A stretch of DNA of 64,000 nucleotides from an uncultured Emticicia sp. (GTDB lineage: Bacteria > Bacteroidota > Bacteroidia > Cytophagales > Spirosomataceae). The stretch covers positions 434,001-498,000 of the forward strand of contig NZ_CALCZQ010000030.1 of the NCBI RefSeq assembly GCF_937903345.1. The letters run 5' to 3'. A program made the translations under genes and the position numbers. Below are positions 52,300 to 61,269 of this stretch, in pieces (positions within the stretch are counted from its first letter, which is position 1; each line of letters starts with the position of its first letter). The notes beneath the pieces are model-generated. The model was not told the DNA's origin. It saw nothing but the letters and a program-made list of their open reading frames with translations, and made no database searches.

Positions 52300-52911
52300 A
52301 TGTATAAAGAATTATCTAAATTCTCAGCCGCTACCATTTGTGAAGCTTTGGGAAATAAAGGATATTTACCTTCGGCGATTAAGCCAATTGCCAAAAATAT
52401 GAAAGTATGCGGGCCTGCCTACACCATACAAACCATGCCACGTGACAATGTTTTGTTGCACCGATCCTATGCTTACGCACAGGCAGACGATGTTTTGATT
52501 GCCAATTGTTCGGGTTTTTATGAGGCTGGATATTGGGGCGATTTAATGAGTTTGGGAGCTAAAACAAAAGGTATAAACGGCTTAGTTATAGATGCTTGCG
52601 TGCGTGATGCTGATGATATTGAAGCGATGGGCTTTTCTGTTTTTTCGAGAGGTTTGTGTATTCGTGGTACTTCAAATCATGGTGATGGCACACTCAACGA
52701 ACCGATAATTATTGGTGATGTTTTGATAAATCCAGGCGATATTATAGTTGGCGACCGTGATGGTGTTGTGGTAGTTCCACAAAAACAAATTGAAGAAACC
52801 ATTGAAAAAGCAATGGCTCGTGAAGCGAAAGAGGAACGTACCCGTGCCGAACTCCGCAAAGGACGTGTGTCAATTGATATTTATGGTTGGAAAGAGAAAT
52901 TTGGATGGTAA
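52300..52911 (+). CDS. RraA-fold 4-carboxy-4-hydroxy-2-oxoadipate aldolase (GalC/LigK-type)
   Basis: The 203-residue protein is a single RraA/HMG-aldolase domain: FSAATICEALGNKG, then MSLGAKTKGINGLVIDACVRDADDI with the substrate arginine and metal aspartate, GFSVFSRGL, and GDIIVGDRDGVVVVP. Family members split 4-hydroxy-2-oxo acids into pyruvate and oxaloacetate or pyruvate alone; related RraA proteins bind RNase E instead. Position directly after the GalB-type gene favours the aldolase of gallate/protocatechuate 4,5-cleavage, giving pyruvate and oxaloacetate. Confidence 0.82.
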   Translation: MYKELSKFSAATICEALGNKGYLPSAIKPIAKNMKVCGPAYTIQTMPRDNVLLHRSYAYAQADDVLIANCSGFYEAGYWGDLMSLGAKTKGINGLVIDACVRDADDIEAMGFSVFSRGLCIRGTSNHGDGTLNEPIIIGDVLINPGDIIVGDRDGVVVVPQKQIEETIEKAMAREAKEERTRAELRKGRVSIDIYGWKEKFGW

Positions 52912-52921
52912 AACATTAATG

Positions 52922-53719
52922 ATGAAGGTGTCAATGAATAAGGAAAAATTAAAAATAGCCATACTTGGTCTTGGTGAAGCAGGTAGTCATTTTGCGAATG
53001 ATTTAGCGAATTTGGGTGTTGAAGTGACTGGCTATGACCCCAATCCGATTAGAAAATTAGACACATCTATTGTCATAAAAGATACTAATATTGAAGCTGT
53101 AAAAGGAGTCGATGTTATTTTCAGTGCAAATCTCTCATCGGTTTCGATACAAATTGTGGAAGAATTAGCGAGTGCTTTAACACCCAATCAGTTTTTCTGC
53201 GAAATGAATACTTCTGGCCCAGAAAAGAAGATCAAAATTGCCGAAATCTTAAAGCCTTCGGGTGTAAAAGTCATTGATTTGGCGATTATGGCTCCTGTTC
53301 CACCTAAAGGAATGATGACACCGTTATTGGCTTCGGGTGAATATGCAACTGAATTTTTTGATAAAATTAAGCCTTTAAATCTCAACCTAAAGATTTTGGA
53401 AAAAAGTCAAATCGGAGATGCCGCTACACGAAAACTACTCCGTTCGATTGTTTATAAAGGTATGGCAGCAGTAGTTTGCGAAGCGATGGAAGCGGGTGAA
53501 GCCTTTGGCATGGAAACTTATATCAGAGGACAAATTAGTTCATTGATTGGTGGAAATGATGAAATAATCGACCGTTTTGTGGAGGGAAGTCGAACCCACG
53601 CAGTTCGAAGAATGCAAGAAATGGAAGCTGTGATTGAAATGCTTGAAGCGAAGGATATTGAGCCAATCGTAACCAAAGGAACGAGAAATAACTTAGAAAA
53701 ACTAAGCAAACTAAAGTGA
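52922..53719 (+). CDS. NAD(P)-dependent dehydrogenase of the 3-hydroxyacid / DUF1932 type
   Basis: From ATG 52922 (52919 or 52934 are alternatives) the protein has about 265 residues. The Rossmann motif is IAILGLGEAGSHFANDL, followed by GYDPN and the middle signature MNTSGPEKKIKIAEIL. The C-terminal helical domain (YKGMAAVVCEAMEAGEAFGM) resembles the DUF1932 module of 6-phosphogluconate-dehydrogenase-like enzymes. It starts 10 bases after the aldolase gene and almost touches the GalD-type gene, so it is part of the catabolic operon. It may oxidise or reduce a pathway hydroxy/oxo acid; the exact reaction is unknown. Confidence 0.75.
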   Translation: MKVSMNKEKLKIAILGLGEAGSHFANDLANLGVEVTGYDPNPIRKLDTSIVIKDTNIEAVKGVDVIFSANLSSVSIQIVEELASALTPNQFFCEMNTSGPEKKIKIAEILKPSGVKVIDLAIMAPVPPKGMMTPLLASGEYATEFFDKIKPLNLNLKILEKSQIGDAATRKLLRSIVYKGMAAVVCEAMEAGEAFGMETYIRGQISSLIGGNDEIIDRFVEGSRTHAVRRMQEMEAVIEMLEAKDIEPIVTKGTRNNLEKLSKLK

Positions 53720-53724
53720 AATTA

Positions 53725-54843
53725 ATGAAAATTCCATTTTACCAAATTCGTGGTGGTTCATCAAAAGGGTTGTTTTTTAAAGCCGAAGATTTACCGCCAG
53801 ACGAACAAGAAAGAAATAAAATTTTACTGCAAGCAATGGAGGGTACAACCGAAGGTGACCCTCGACAAATTGATGGTTTGGGTGGAGCAACTTCTCTTAC
53901 AAGTAAAGTAGCTATTATCAATAAATCAGAAAATCCTAATGCTGATTTAGACTATCATTTTGTTCAAGTAGTGGTCGGTATAGGCAAAGTTTCAACTGCT
54001 CAGACCTGTGGAAACATTTTAGCAGGAATTGTATATTTTGCCATCGAAACTGGTATGATTGAAGCAATGCACCCAACTACTTCTGCTAAAATAAACATTA
54101 TGAATACAGGAGGAATCTGTGAAGTCGTTGTGCAAACACCTCATGAAGTTATTGAAACCAAAGGCAGTGCAAAAGTTGATGGCGTAGTTGGCACTGCAGC
54201 TCCAATTAGTTGTAATTATCTCGAAACCGTTGGCTCAACTTGCGGGTCATTACTTCCCACCGGTAATTCAAAGGATATTATCGAAGGAATCGAAGTTACG
54301 TGTATCGACAACGGTATGCCAATTGTCATCATGCGAGCATTTGATTTTGGACTTGTCGGTAGTGAAAGTAAAGAGGTTTTAGAAGCCAATGAGCCACTTA
54401 GACAAAAAATCGAGCAAATCAGATTAAAATCGGGCTTTATGATGAATTTGGGCGATGTAAAAGACCAAACTATTCCAAAAATGTGCTTGGTTTCGTCTCC
54501 CAAAAACGGTGGTACTATCAATACTCAAATGTTCATTCCTCACCTTGTCCATGAAGCAATTGGAGTTTTGGCAGCCGTTTCAGTGGCTACAGCTTGTGTA
54601 ATTCCTGATACAATTTGCTTTGAATTTACGAATGATGATTTACGAATGACGAATCACCTCAACCCAGAAGGGTACGCACCTCGCTCAACTCAGCATTCAG
54701 AACTCAGTATAGAGCATCCTTCGGGTGAGTTTACAGTTAATTTAGAATATGAATTTGTTGAAAATCAAATTAACATTCTAAAATCAGGCGTGATGCGTAC
54801 CGCTCGTATTTTAAGTAGGGGCGAGATTTATATTCCTGAATGA
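53725..54843 (+). CDS. galD: 4-oxalomesaconate tautomerase (GalD/PrpF family)
   Basis: ATG 53725 gives 372 residues; a GTG at 53716 overlapping the previous stop is an alternative start. The PrpF/GalD diaminopimelate-epimerase-like fold is evident: IRGGSSKGLFF at the N-terminus, DGLGGATSLTSKVAI, and TCGNILAGI with the first catalytic-site cysteine. In gallate degradation GalD converts the keto to the enol form of 4-oxalomesaconate for GalB. Related PrpF proteins isomerise methylaconitate, but no propionate genes are nearby, so GalD is the better call. Confidence 0.82.
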   Translation: MKIPFYQIRGGSSKGLFFKAEDLPPDEQERNKILLQAMEGTTEGDPRQIDGLGGATSLTSKVAIINKSENPNADLDYHFVQVVVGIGKVSTAQTCGNILAGIVYFAIETGMIEAMHPTTSAKINIMNTGGICEVVVQTPHEVIETKGSAKVDGVVGTAAPISCNYLETVGSTCGSLLPTGNSKDIIEGIEVTCIDNGMPIVIMRAFDFGLVGSESKEVLEANEPLRQKIEQIRLKSGFMMNLGDVKDQTIPKMCLVSSPKNGGTINTQMFIPHLVHEAIGVLAAVSVATACVIPDTICFEFTNDDLRMTNHLNPEGYAPRSTQHSELSIEHPSGEFTVNLEYEFVENQINILKSGVMRTARILSRGEIYIPE

Positions 54844-54965
54844 TTCCTCACTTATTGGCTGTTTTATTTGAATTGTCTAAAAAAGCACCCAAATAGTCGA
54901 TTGAAGTTTTTGAATTCGTCCAATTCTATTACTTTTATAAAAATTAACCAAAAATTTTAACTAAA

Positions 54966-55784
54966 ATGAAGAAAAAGAATCTTATTAGTCTCTCAGTTGC
55001 ATTTGCATTTTTAGCATTATCTATTACTGGCATTTTAATGTATGTCAAGCAAAAAGCTCATGCAGTAGAAATTACCCACACAATTTTCGGATTGATTTTT
55101 GTAGGTTTTGCTATTTTTCATATCGTTAATAACTGGTCTTCGATTACTGCTTATTCAAAAGAACGCAAAAGTGGGAAAGTCCAAAAAGAATTAATTATTG
55201 TTGGAATTGCTTTTGTCGTAATTTTGGTAGCTGCGGCTACTGAATTATTAGAACCAGTTGCTGAAGCCGGAAGAATATTTGCAGAAAAAAGACCACCAAG
55301 AACAGAGCAACTTACTTTCAATGAAGTTATAACGAACAAAGATGCCAAAGGAACTCCATTGAACATTATGGTACAAAAAGCGAAGGATACCGAACTTCCA
55401 GTAGTAGCCATTTGGGTCGAAGACTCTGCCCATAATTTTGTAGAAAACCTTTTTGTGCCTGCCAAAACAGCTGCAATGCCAGCCGATGAAGAAGAAGCTC
55501 GTGAAGGGCATTTCGATATTGCCGATTTCAAAGCTGAAACTTTAAGCACTTGGTCGGGCAAAGCAAAAATCAAAACGCCAAATTTTGAACAAGAAACACC
55601 TCATGAAAATTTCATACTGAAAACCAATACTTTAGCGAAAGGTCAGTTTTTTGTGATTCTTGAAGTAAAAAGCAAAGATAAAGTTGAGCTTTATGAATGC
55701 CAAGTTAGTAAAGTAAATGGAGATGTATTTAAACTAAAATCAAAAGATAATATTTTGATAAAGAGTGCTTTGATAGAAATGTGA
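54966..55784 (+). CDS. DUF4405 membrane protein with soluble C-terminal domain
   Basis: The protein has 272 residues. Three membrane segments occupy the first ~100 residues. The second carries HTIFGLIFVGFAIFHIVNNW, with two histidines that could bind haem as in small cytochrome b-type DUF4405 proteins. The remaining ~170 residues are soluble and beta-rich (VAIWVEDSAHNFVENLFVP), reminiscent of DUF2271-type periplasmic domains. An electron-transfer role in the envelope is plausible but not shown. It lies 122 bases after the catabolic operon and probably has its own transcript. Confidence 0.65.
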   Translation: MKKKNLISLSVAFAFLALSITGILMYVKQKAHAVEITHTIFGLIFVGFAIFHIVNNWSSITAYSKERKSGKVQKELIIVGIAFVVILVAAATELLEPVAEAGRIFAEKRPPRTEQLTFNEVITNKDAKGTPLNIMVQKAKDTELPVVAIWVEDSAHNFVENLFVPAKTAAMPADEEEAREGHFDIADFKAETLSTWSGKAKIKTPNFEQETPHENFILKTNTLAKGQFFVILEVKSKDKVELYECQVSKVNGDVFKLKSKDNILIKSALIEM

Positions 55785-55800
55785 TTTAGAAAAACTTTAA

Positions 55801-55855
55801 GAGATTCGAGAGAAAGGTTTTAAGATTAAAATCTTCCGACTTTACCTCGAATCTC
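55801..55855. repeat. Nested inverted repeat, possible terminator
   Basis: GAGATTCGAG (55801-55810) pairs with CTCGAATCTC (55846-55855). Inside lies a second hairpin AAGATT/AATCTT (about 55822-55834). The T-rich tail is weak. The GAGATTCG word recurs in the palindrome at 58284-58301. Confidence 0.5.
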
Positions 55856-55896
55856 AATTCTATTTTCCTTAATTTTGCCAATAAAATCTTTATATT

Positions 55897-56853
55897 ATGG
55901 AACAAAAACTTCTTGATTCTATACCATCACTCGATTTGGCGGATTTTACTTCGGGAGATTCGGTAAAAAAAAATAAATTCGTTCAAGAGCTTGGTAGTGC
56001 CTTCAATACAATTGGTTTTGTTGCGTTAAAGAATCATGGTCTTACAGACGAACTTCGCGAAAAACTCTACATAGCTGTTCAGAAATTCTTTTTCCAACCT
56101 GATGAACTAAAACAAAAATATGAGTTTTCGGAGCTTTTAGGGCAAAGGGGATATATTGGGAAAGGAAAAGAAACAGCCAAAGGCTTCACAAAACCCGATT
56201 TGAAAGAGTTTTTTCACGTCGGTCAGCCAGTAGCGGAAGGCAATATGCCATTAAATATTTTTCCTGCCGAAGTACCCGAATTTGAACAATACACAACCGA
56301 AGTTTATAAGACCTTTGAAAACACAGGAAAGGCACTATTGCGTGCAATTGCCTTGTATTTAGGTCTTTCAGAAGATTTCTTTGAGGAAAAAGTACATAAT
56401 GGCGATAGTATTTTACGTGCCTTGCACTATTTTCCAATCGAAAATCCCGATGCTTTGCCCGAAGGTGCAGTACGTGCCGCCGCTCATGGTGATATAAATT
56501 TGATTACGCTTTTGATGGGAGCATCGGCAGATGGGTTGGAAGTTTTACGTTTAGATGGAAAGTGGATTGCTGTCACAGCATTACCTGATCAGATTGTCAT
56601 CAATGTAGGCGATATGCTCGACCGTCTGACAAATCATAAATTGAAGTCAACGATTCACCGAGTGGTAAATCCACCACGAGAAAAAATGAAAACTTCTCGA
56701 TTTTCAATTCCATTTTTTATGCACCCACGTGGAGATATGGATTTGACTTGTTTAGAATCTTGCATTGATGCCGAAAATCCACGTCGCTACGAAAACATGA
56801 CAGCTGGTGAGTTTTTAGCAGAGCGTTTAAGAGAATTAGGTTTTAAAAAATAA
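55897..56853 (+). CDS. Isopenicillin-N-synthase-like 2-oxoglutarate/Fe(II) oxygenase
   Basis: The protein has 318 residues. The N-terminal DIOX_N-type region (SLDLADFTSG, TIGFVALKNHGL) is followed by a double-stranded beta-helix core. Iron ligands are H197, D199 (AAHGDINLIT) and H254 (STIHRVVNP), and the co-substrate-binding R268-x-S270 lies in SRFSIPFF. Many relatives oxidise amino acids, hormones or secondary metabolites, or form ethylene; the substrate here is unknown. A -7-like TAATTTTG at 55870-55877 lies just upstream. Confidence 0.87.
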   Translation: MEQKLLDSIPSLDLADFTSGDSVKKNKFVQELGSAFNTIGFVALKNHGLTDELREKLYIAVQKFFFQPDELKQKYEFSELLGQRGYIGKGKETAKGFTKPDLKEFFHVGQPVAEGNMPLNIFPAEVPEFEQYTTEVYKTFENTGKALLRAIALYLGLSEDFFEEKVHNGDSILRALHYFPIENPDALPEGAVRAAAHGDINLITLLMGASADGLEVLRLDGKWIAVTALPDQIVINVGDMLDRLTNHKLKSTIHRVVNPPREKMKTSRFSIPFFMHPRGDMDLTCLESCIDAENPRRYENMTAGEFLAERLRELGFKK

Positions 56854-56863
56854 ACTTTTCTTC

Positions 56864-56965
56864 GGCTTTCAACAGTCAGCTTTCGGAGAAAAAGTTTATG
56901 CAGGATGTTGAAGATAAAAGTAAGAAATACAATAATCAAAAGCTAACAGTCGAAAGCTGAAAGCC
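56864..56965. repeat. Intergenic inverted-repeat element
   Basis: GGCTTTCA (56864-56871) and TGAAAGCC (56958-56965) bound about 100 bases. The flanks are rich in CAGTC/AGCTTTCG words in both orientations (CAACAGTCAGCTTTCGG, CTAACAGTCGAAAGCTG). No gene is visible. It resembles small dispersed elements of Bacteroidota spacers. Confidence 0.4.
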
Positions 56966-56975
56966 TGCAGCTAAT

Positions 56976-58157
56976 ATGGCAAAAACTCGTCAGATTCGTT
57001 ATATCATTTTTTTGAAAGACGTGCTGATACTTGCCCTCACGTGTTTTGGTGGGCCGCAAGTACATTTGACATTGTTTTTGGATAGGCTTGTAAAAAAGCA
57101 TAATTACATTTCCGAAGCTGAGATTCTCGAACTTCAAGCCCTTTGTCAAGTTTTACCCGGCCCCACATCAACCCAAACCATTACCGCCATTGGCTTTCGT
57201 TTGGGTGGTGCAAGTTTAGCTTATCTTACACTGTTCGTTTGGATACTTCCTGGCACCTTGCTTATGACCTTGGCCGCATTGGGAGTGACTTATGTAGAAA
57301 AAGATCAGCTCACAAATCTCACAAGGTTTATCAAACCAATGGGAGTGGCTTTTATTGTTTTTGCGGCTTTTTCAATTGGTATAAAAGTAATTAAGACCAA
57401 AACGAGTGTTTTTTTGATGTTTTTATCAGCGGTTGCTGCGTTCGTATTTCCTTCACCGTACATTACGCCTATTTGGATTTTATTGGGAGGTTTGGCTACC
57501 TCTTTTAAGTTTGGCGAGCAAGAAAAAATGGAAAAACAGCCTATCAAAGTCGAATGGTCGAATTTCTTTCTTTGGTTGGGTGTGTTCATGTTTTCGGTTG
57601 TTTTGGGTAAAATTACGAATAATTTACCCATTCGTCTTTTTGAAAATTTTTATCGAAATGGCAGTTTAGCTTTTGGCGGAGGACATATTTTGAAGCCACT
57701 ACTGTATAACGAATTTGTAGAATTTAAGCATTATTTAACTGCCGATGAGTTTTTGTCGGGCCTTGCAATTGTTGAAGTTGCTCCTGGACCCGTTTTTTCG
57801 ATTACGGCTTTTGTAGGGGCTTTGTCGATGCGTGAGTGGGGGACGAGTGGCGAAGTTTTGGGAAGTATTGTTGCATCTGTCGGCATTTTTCTCCCTGGTA
57901 CATTCCTAATATTTTTTGTGATACGATTTTGGAACGAACTCAAAAAATACCGTGGAATCAGAGCCTCACTCGAAGGTATCAATGCTGCCAGTACAGGACT
58001 AACAGCAGCAGCGGCCTTATCGCTCTACCGACCAATGGTTTCAGATTTAGTTGCTGATTTGACAATTATTCTTACGCTCATTTTACTCCAAACCCGTCTA
58101 GTTCCAACGTATATTATCATTTTTATTGGTTTGTTTTTGGGTTGGATAATCATTTGA
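56976..58157 (+). CDS. chrA: Chromate efflux transporter (ChrA/CHR family)
   Basis: The 393-residue inner-membrane protein has two homologous halves, each with the CHR pattern. The first has ALTCFGGPQVHLTLF and LCQVLPGPTSTQT; the second has GSLAFGGGHILKPLL and LAIVEVAPGPVFS. About ten to twelve membrane helices are predicted. ChrA proteins expel chromate in exchange for or coupled to protons or sulfate, but many genomic homologues have not been tested and may carry other anions. It is transcribed singly. Confidence 0.88.
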   Translation: MAKTRQIRYIIFLKDVLILALTCFGGPQVHLTLFLDRLVKKHNYISEAEILELQALCQVLPGPTSTQTITAIGFRLGGASLAYLTLFVWILPGTLLMTLAALGVTYVEKDQLTNLTRFIKPMGVAFIVFAAFSIGIKVIKTKTSVFLMFLSAVAAFVFPSPYITPIWILLGGLATSFKFGEQEKMEKQPIKVEWSNFFLWLGVFMFSVVLGKITNNLPIRLFENFYRNGSLAFGGGHILKPLLYNEFVEFKHYLTADEFLSGLAIVEVAPGPVFSITAFVGALSMREWGTSGEVLGSIVASVGIFLPGTFLIFFVIRFWNELKKYRGIRASLEGINAASTGLTAAAALSLYRPMVSDLVADLTIILTLILLQTRLVPTYIIIFIGLFLGWIII

Positions 58158-58283
58158 TAGAACGTGACATAATCATACCGAACGGACGGCTAATCACTTC
58201 AATATTCCCTTTAACAACAATTAACAATCCTTTCTTCACCCACCTTTCAAAGATTTGCCTTAAATTGCGTTATTATTTGTGGA

Positions 58284-58301
58284 ACGAATCTCGAGATTCG
58301 T
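58284..58301. repeat. 18-bp perfect palindrome
   Basis: ACGAATCTCGAGATTCGT is fully self-complementary and lies 38 bases before the porin gene. It shares the GAATCTC/GAGATTC words with the repeat at 55801-55855. It could be an operator or part of a dispersed REP-like repeat. Confidence 0.5.
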
Positions 58302-58338
58302 GTAAAGTCCATTGCTATTTTAGCTTTTGAATATTTAA

Positions 58339-60210
58339 ATGAACAAAAAACATATAATTATAACATTTTTATTGTCAATGGTTTATGGGCTTTCGCATGC
58401 CCAAATTCTTGATGATTCTACCAAACAAGTTTACAGTACCAAGACCGTCAAATATATCCTCGAAGAAGATATTATAAATAATCGAAAAACTTTTTATAAT
58501 CCGGATACCACACTTTCAAACTTTCATTTATTTGACTTTAATCTTCGCAGTGGGCTTCTTTATCAAGACTTAGGAAATATCGGAACGGCAATAAAACCAC
58601 TATTTTTTACGCCTACGACTGATATTGCCAAAAACTTAGGCTATTCAACCTACGGAGCTTATGCTTTTGATATACGAAAAACTACCTATTTTAATACAAA
58701 ATCGCCTTATACGAATGTAAATTATGTACAATCGGGTGGAGGAACGGGTATCATGCACTTTACGCACTCACAAAATATCAAACCTCGATTAAACTCCACA
58801 CTCGATGTAAGACGATTATCATCATCGAAGCAATATGGAGCTCCACAAACCCGTGAGGAACGTTTGGTTGATAGCTGGGCAGTAATGCTTCATGCAAATT
58901 ATGAGTCGAAAAACGAAAAATATATTGTTCTTGGCAGTTATAATCACTTCAATCATGCTCCCCTTGAGCAAGGAGGTATCAAGCCATTATCCGATACAAT
59001 TAGCTTTGTGGCTGAAAGTAGTTTAGGGAATTACCGTGATTTTCTATCTAAGCTCAAAGGTGCATCTTCACGAGATTGGCGAAATGAATTACATCTTTAT
59101 CACCAATATAAACTCACAAATGGATTTCAGGTATATCATATTTTAGATTATCAGAAACGAAGAGATTTATATACTGATGTGAATTTTGGCTCAGATTCGG
59201 CCGCTCGAAGTCTATATTATTTTACTAAACCACAGAGTTCAAAAGATACCCTTTCAATAGATTTGCGTTATCATCTCCTAGAAAATAAATTTGGGGTGAA
59301 AGGAATCTACAAAGGATTTGCATACAGACTTTATTTGCGTCAGCGTTTTTATAATCTAAAATCTGATTTTGGTGATACCTTGCGTCTTAAACTCAAACCA
59401 GAAACCCTTGTAGGTGCTTGGGCAAATTATTTCTTCCCTGATAGTGTACGAAGAGTCTATGCCGAAGTTGAACTCGGAACAATCGGTTCTATCGGAAATA
59501 TGAAACTTCAAGCAGAATATTTGAGTCCAAAATTAAAAGCTGGATTTTCGTTGCTGCGTGTTCCTCCAACAATTGTAGATGAGTATTTTTATAGTCATGC
59601 TTTAAAATGGGATAAGACTTTTAAGAATATAACAACTGTCAATTTTTATGCTTCAACCCATATTCGCAGAGGAAATTTAATACTTTCGCCAAGTGCAACT
59701 AATTCCTTAATTACTAATTTTATTTTTTATGACACAAAAGCTCAGGTACAGCAAGAAACTTCGGCCATAAATATTTTACGAGTAGGGCTTGGAGTAGAAT
59801 ATCGCTGGCGTAGATTGTTGATAGCCAATCAGTTATATTATACTGCTAACTCAGCTGAAAATCGTTTTCCTACGCCAAAAATTGCTAATAATACAACTAT
59901 TGCCTATGAGTTCATATATGCGAAAATCTTGCACATTAATGCTGGGGTAGAGATTTATCACCGTTCGGCCTATTATGCAAATAACTATATGCCACTTACT
60001 CGTCAGTTTTTTTTGCAAGACCAACAAAAGGTTTGGGGAACACCAGTGGCTGATGTTTTTGCCGATTTAAAAATCAATAAAGTCAGACTTTTCTTTAAAT
60101 TTGCACATGTCAACCAAGGTTTTCCGAGTAATGGATATTACGTAAGTTCGACCTATCCGGGTATGAAACGTACGTTCTTTTTAGGAGTTAATTGGCCGTT
60201 ATTTGATTAA
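58339..60210 (+). CDS. Putative outer-membrane porin
   Basis: The 623-residue protein has a signal peptide (FLLSMVYGLSHAQ). The first ~120 residues (FHLFDFNLRSGLLYQDLGNIGTAI) match a conserved start of a Bacteroidota putative-porin family. The rest alternates aromatic and polar residues as in beta-barrel strands, ending in FFLGVNWPLFD. It probably forms an outer-membrane channel of unknown selectivity. The formylglycine-generating-enzyme-like lipoprotein gene starts four bases after its stop codon, so the two are translationally linked. Confidence 0.75.
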   Translation: MNKKHIIITFLLSMVYGLSHAQILDDSTKQVYSTKTVKYILEEDIINNRKTFYNPDTTLSNFHLFDFNLRSGLLYQDLGNIGTAIKPLFFTPTTDIAKNLGYSTYGAYAFDIRKTTYFNTKSPYTNVNYVQSGGGTGIMHFTHSQNIKPRLNSTLDVRRLSSSKQYGAPQTREERLVDSWAVMLHANYESKNEKYIVLGSYNHFNHAPLEQGGIKPLSDTISFVAESSLGNYRDFLSKLKGASSRDWRNELHLYHQYKLTNGFQVYHILDYQKRRDLYTDVNFGSDSAARSLYYFTKPQSSKDTLSIDLRYHLLENKFGVKGIYKGFAYRLYLRQRFYNLKSDFGDTLRLKLKPETLVGAWANYFFPDSVRRVYAEVELGTIGSIGNMKLQAEYLSPKLKAGFSLLRVPPTIVDEYFYSHALKWDKTFKNITTVNFYASTHIRRGNLILSPSATNSLITNFIFYDTKAQVQQETSAINILRVGLGVEYRWRRLLIANQLYYTANSAENRFPTPKIANNTTIAYEFIYAKILHINAGVEIYHRSAYYANNYMPLTRQFFLQDQQKVWGTPVADVFADLKINKVRLFFKFAHVNQGFPSNGYYVSSTYPGMKRTFFLGVNWPLFD

Positions 60211-60213
60211 AAT

Positions 60214-61158
60214 ATGAAAAATCTCTTTTACTATTTATTAGGTGTGGTTTTTATTAGTAGCTGCAATTCCGAAAAACAGGCAGAACAGTCCTCTTTTGAA
60301 TTTTCTCCTACCGTAAAAATTTTAAAAGAAGCTCCCAAGGTCTTTCTTAAGCCAAAAATTCCTAAAAACATAGTCCTTCCTGAAGGAATGGTTTATGTGC
60401 CAGGAGGATTTACCCAAATTGGAACAACCGATGGAATGGATTTTGAACGCCCCATGTTTTGGGCAGAAGTAAAACCGTTTTTTATGGATATTTCGCCCGT
60501 AACGGTGGCTGAGTTTCGTCAATTTATTAAAGCTACAAACTATAAAACCTACGCCGAAAATTTTGGTGATGGAGGTTTTTTTGATAAGGAAACTAAAGGT
60601 TGGATTTTGAAAAAAGGAGCAAATTGGGAGTATCCGCTCGGAAAAGACCAGCCAAAAGCACCTGATAATCATCCTGTTACACAAGTTTCTTGGTATGATG
60701 CCGAGGCTTACTCAAAATGGGCTGGTAAACGACTACCCTCAGAGATAGAATGGGAACATGCCGCACGAAATGCCACAAACGACCGCAATATTTACCCATT
60801 TGGTAATGAAATCGTAAAAGATGGCAAAGCACTTGCCAATACCTGGAATGGCGTTTTTCCTGATTTTAATAAAAATACTGATGGTTTTTTTTATACTTCG
60901 CCTGTTGGACATTTTGGTAAAACTCCACTTGGCTTGACCGATATGACAGGCAATGTATGGCAATGGTGCGATAATTGGAAAATCAATTATAACGATATCG
61001 CCAACGGTATTATGCCTACTGATACCATTGAGAAAGCCGAAAAGGGAGGTTCTTTTCTCTGTGAGCCAGGTTGGTGTCATGGTTATCGAGTTTCTGGTCG
61101 TTCTTTTACCTCGCCCGAAACTTCCTTGATGCATGTAGGTTTTCGATGTGTGAAATAA
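60214..61158 (+). CDS. Exported formylglycine-generating-enzyme-like (SUMF1) lipoprotein
   Basis: The protein has 314 residues. The lipobox VFISSC (C17) marks a lipid-anchored protein. The FGE-sulfatase domain spans about residues 50-314: MVYVPGGFTQIGT, PVTQVSWYDAEAYSKWAGKRLPSE, DMTGNVWQWC and, near the end, GGSFLCEPGWCHGYR. C283 and C288 match the C-x4-C copper/active cysteine pair of true formylglycine-generating enzymes, unlike the many structural homologues that lack them. No sulfatase gene is in this window. It could modify an exported sulfatase or serve another oxidase or binding role. It is coupled to the porin gene. Confidence 0.8.
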   Translation: MKNLFYYLLGVVFISSCNSEKQAEQSSFEFSPTVKILKEAPKVFLKPKIPKNIVLPEGMVYVPGGFTQIGTTDGMDFERPMFWAEVKPFFMDISPVTVAEFRQFIKATNYKTYAENFGDGGFFDKETKGWILKKGANWEYPLGKDQPKAPDNHPVTQVSWYDAEAYSKWAGKRLPSEIEWEHAARNATNDRNIYPFGNEIVKDGKALANTWNGVFPDFNKNTDGFFYTSPVGHFGKTPLGLTDMTGNVWQWCDNWKINYNDIANGIMPTDTIEKAEKGGSFLCEPGWCHGYRVSGRSFTSPETSLMHVGFRCVK

Positions 61159-61269
61159 ACTTACTCTATCTTTTTTAAAGAGAATTGATTATTTCTTCTA
61201 TAAAATTCAGCTTCACCTTTGCATTATCGCTCATAAGGTCGGATATTTGCAAAAAAAGACCATTATTGG

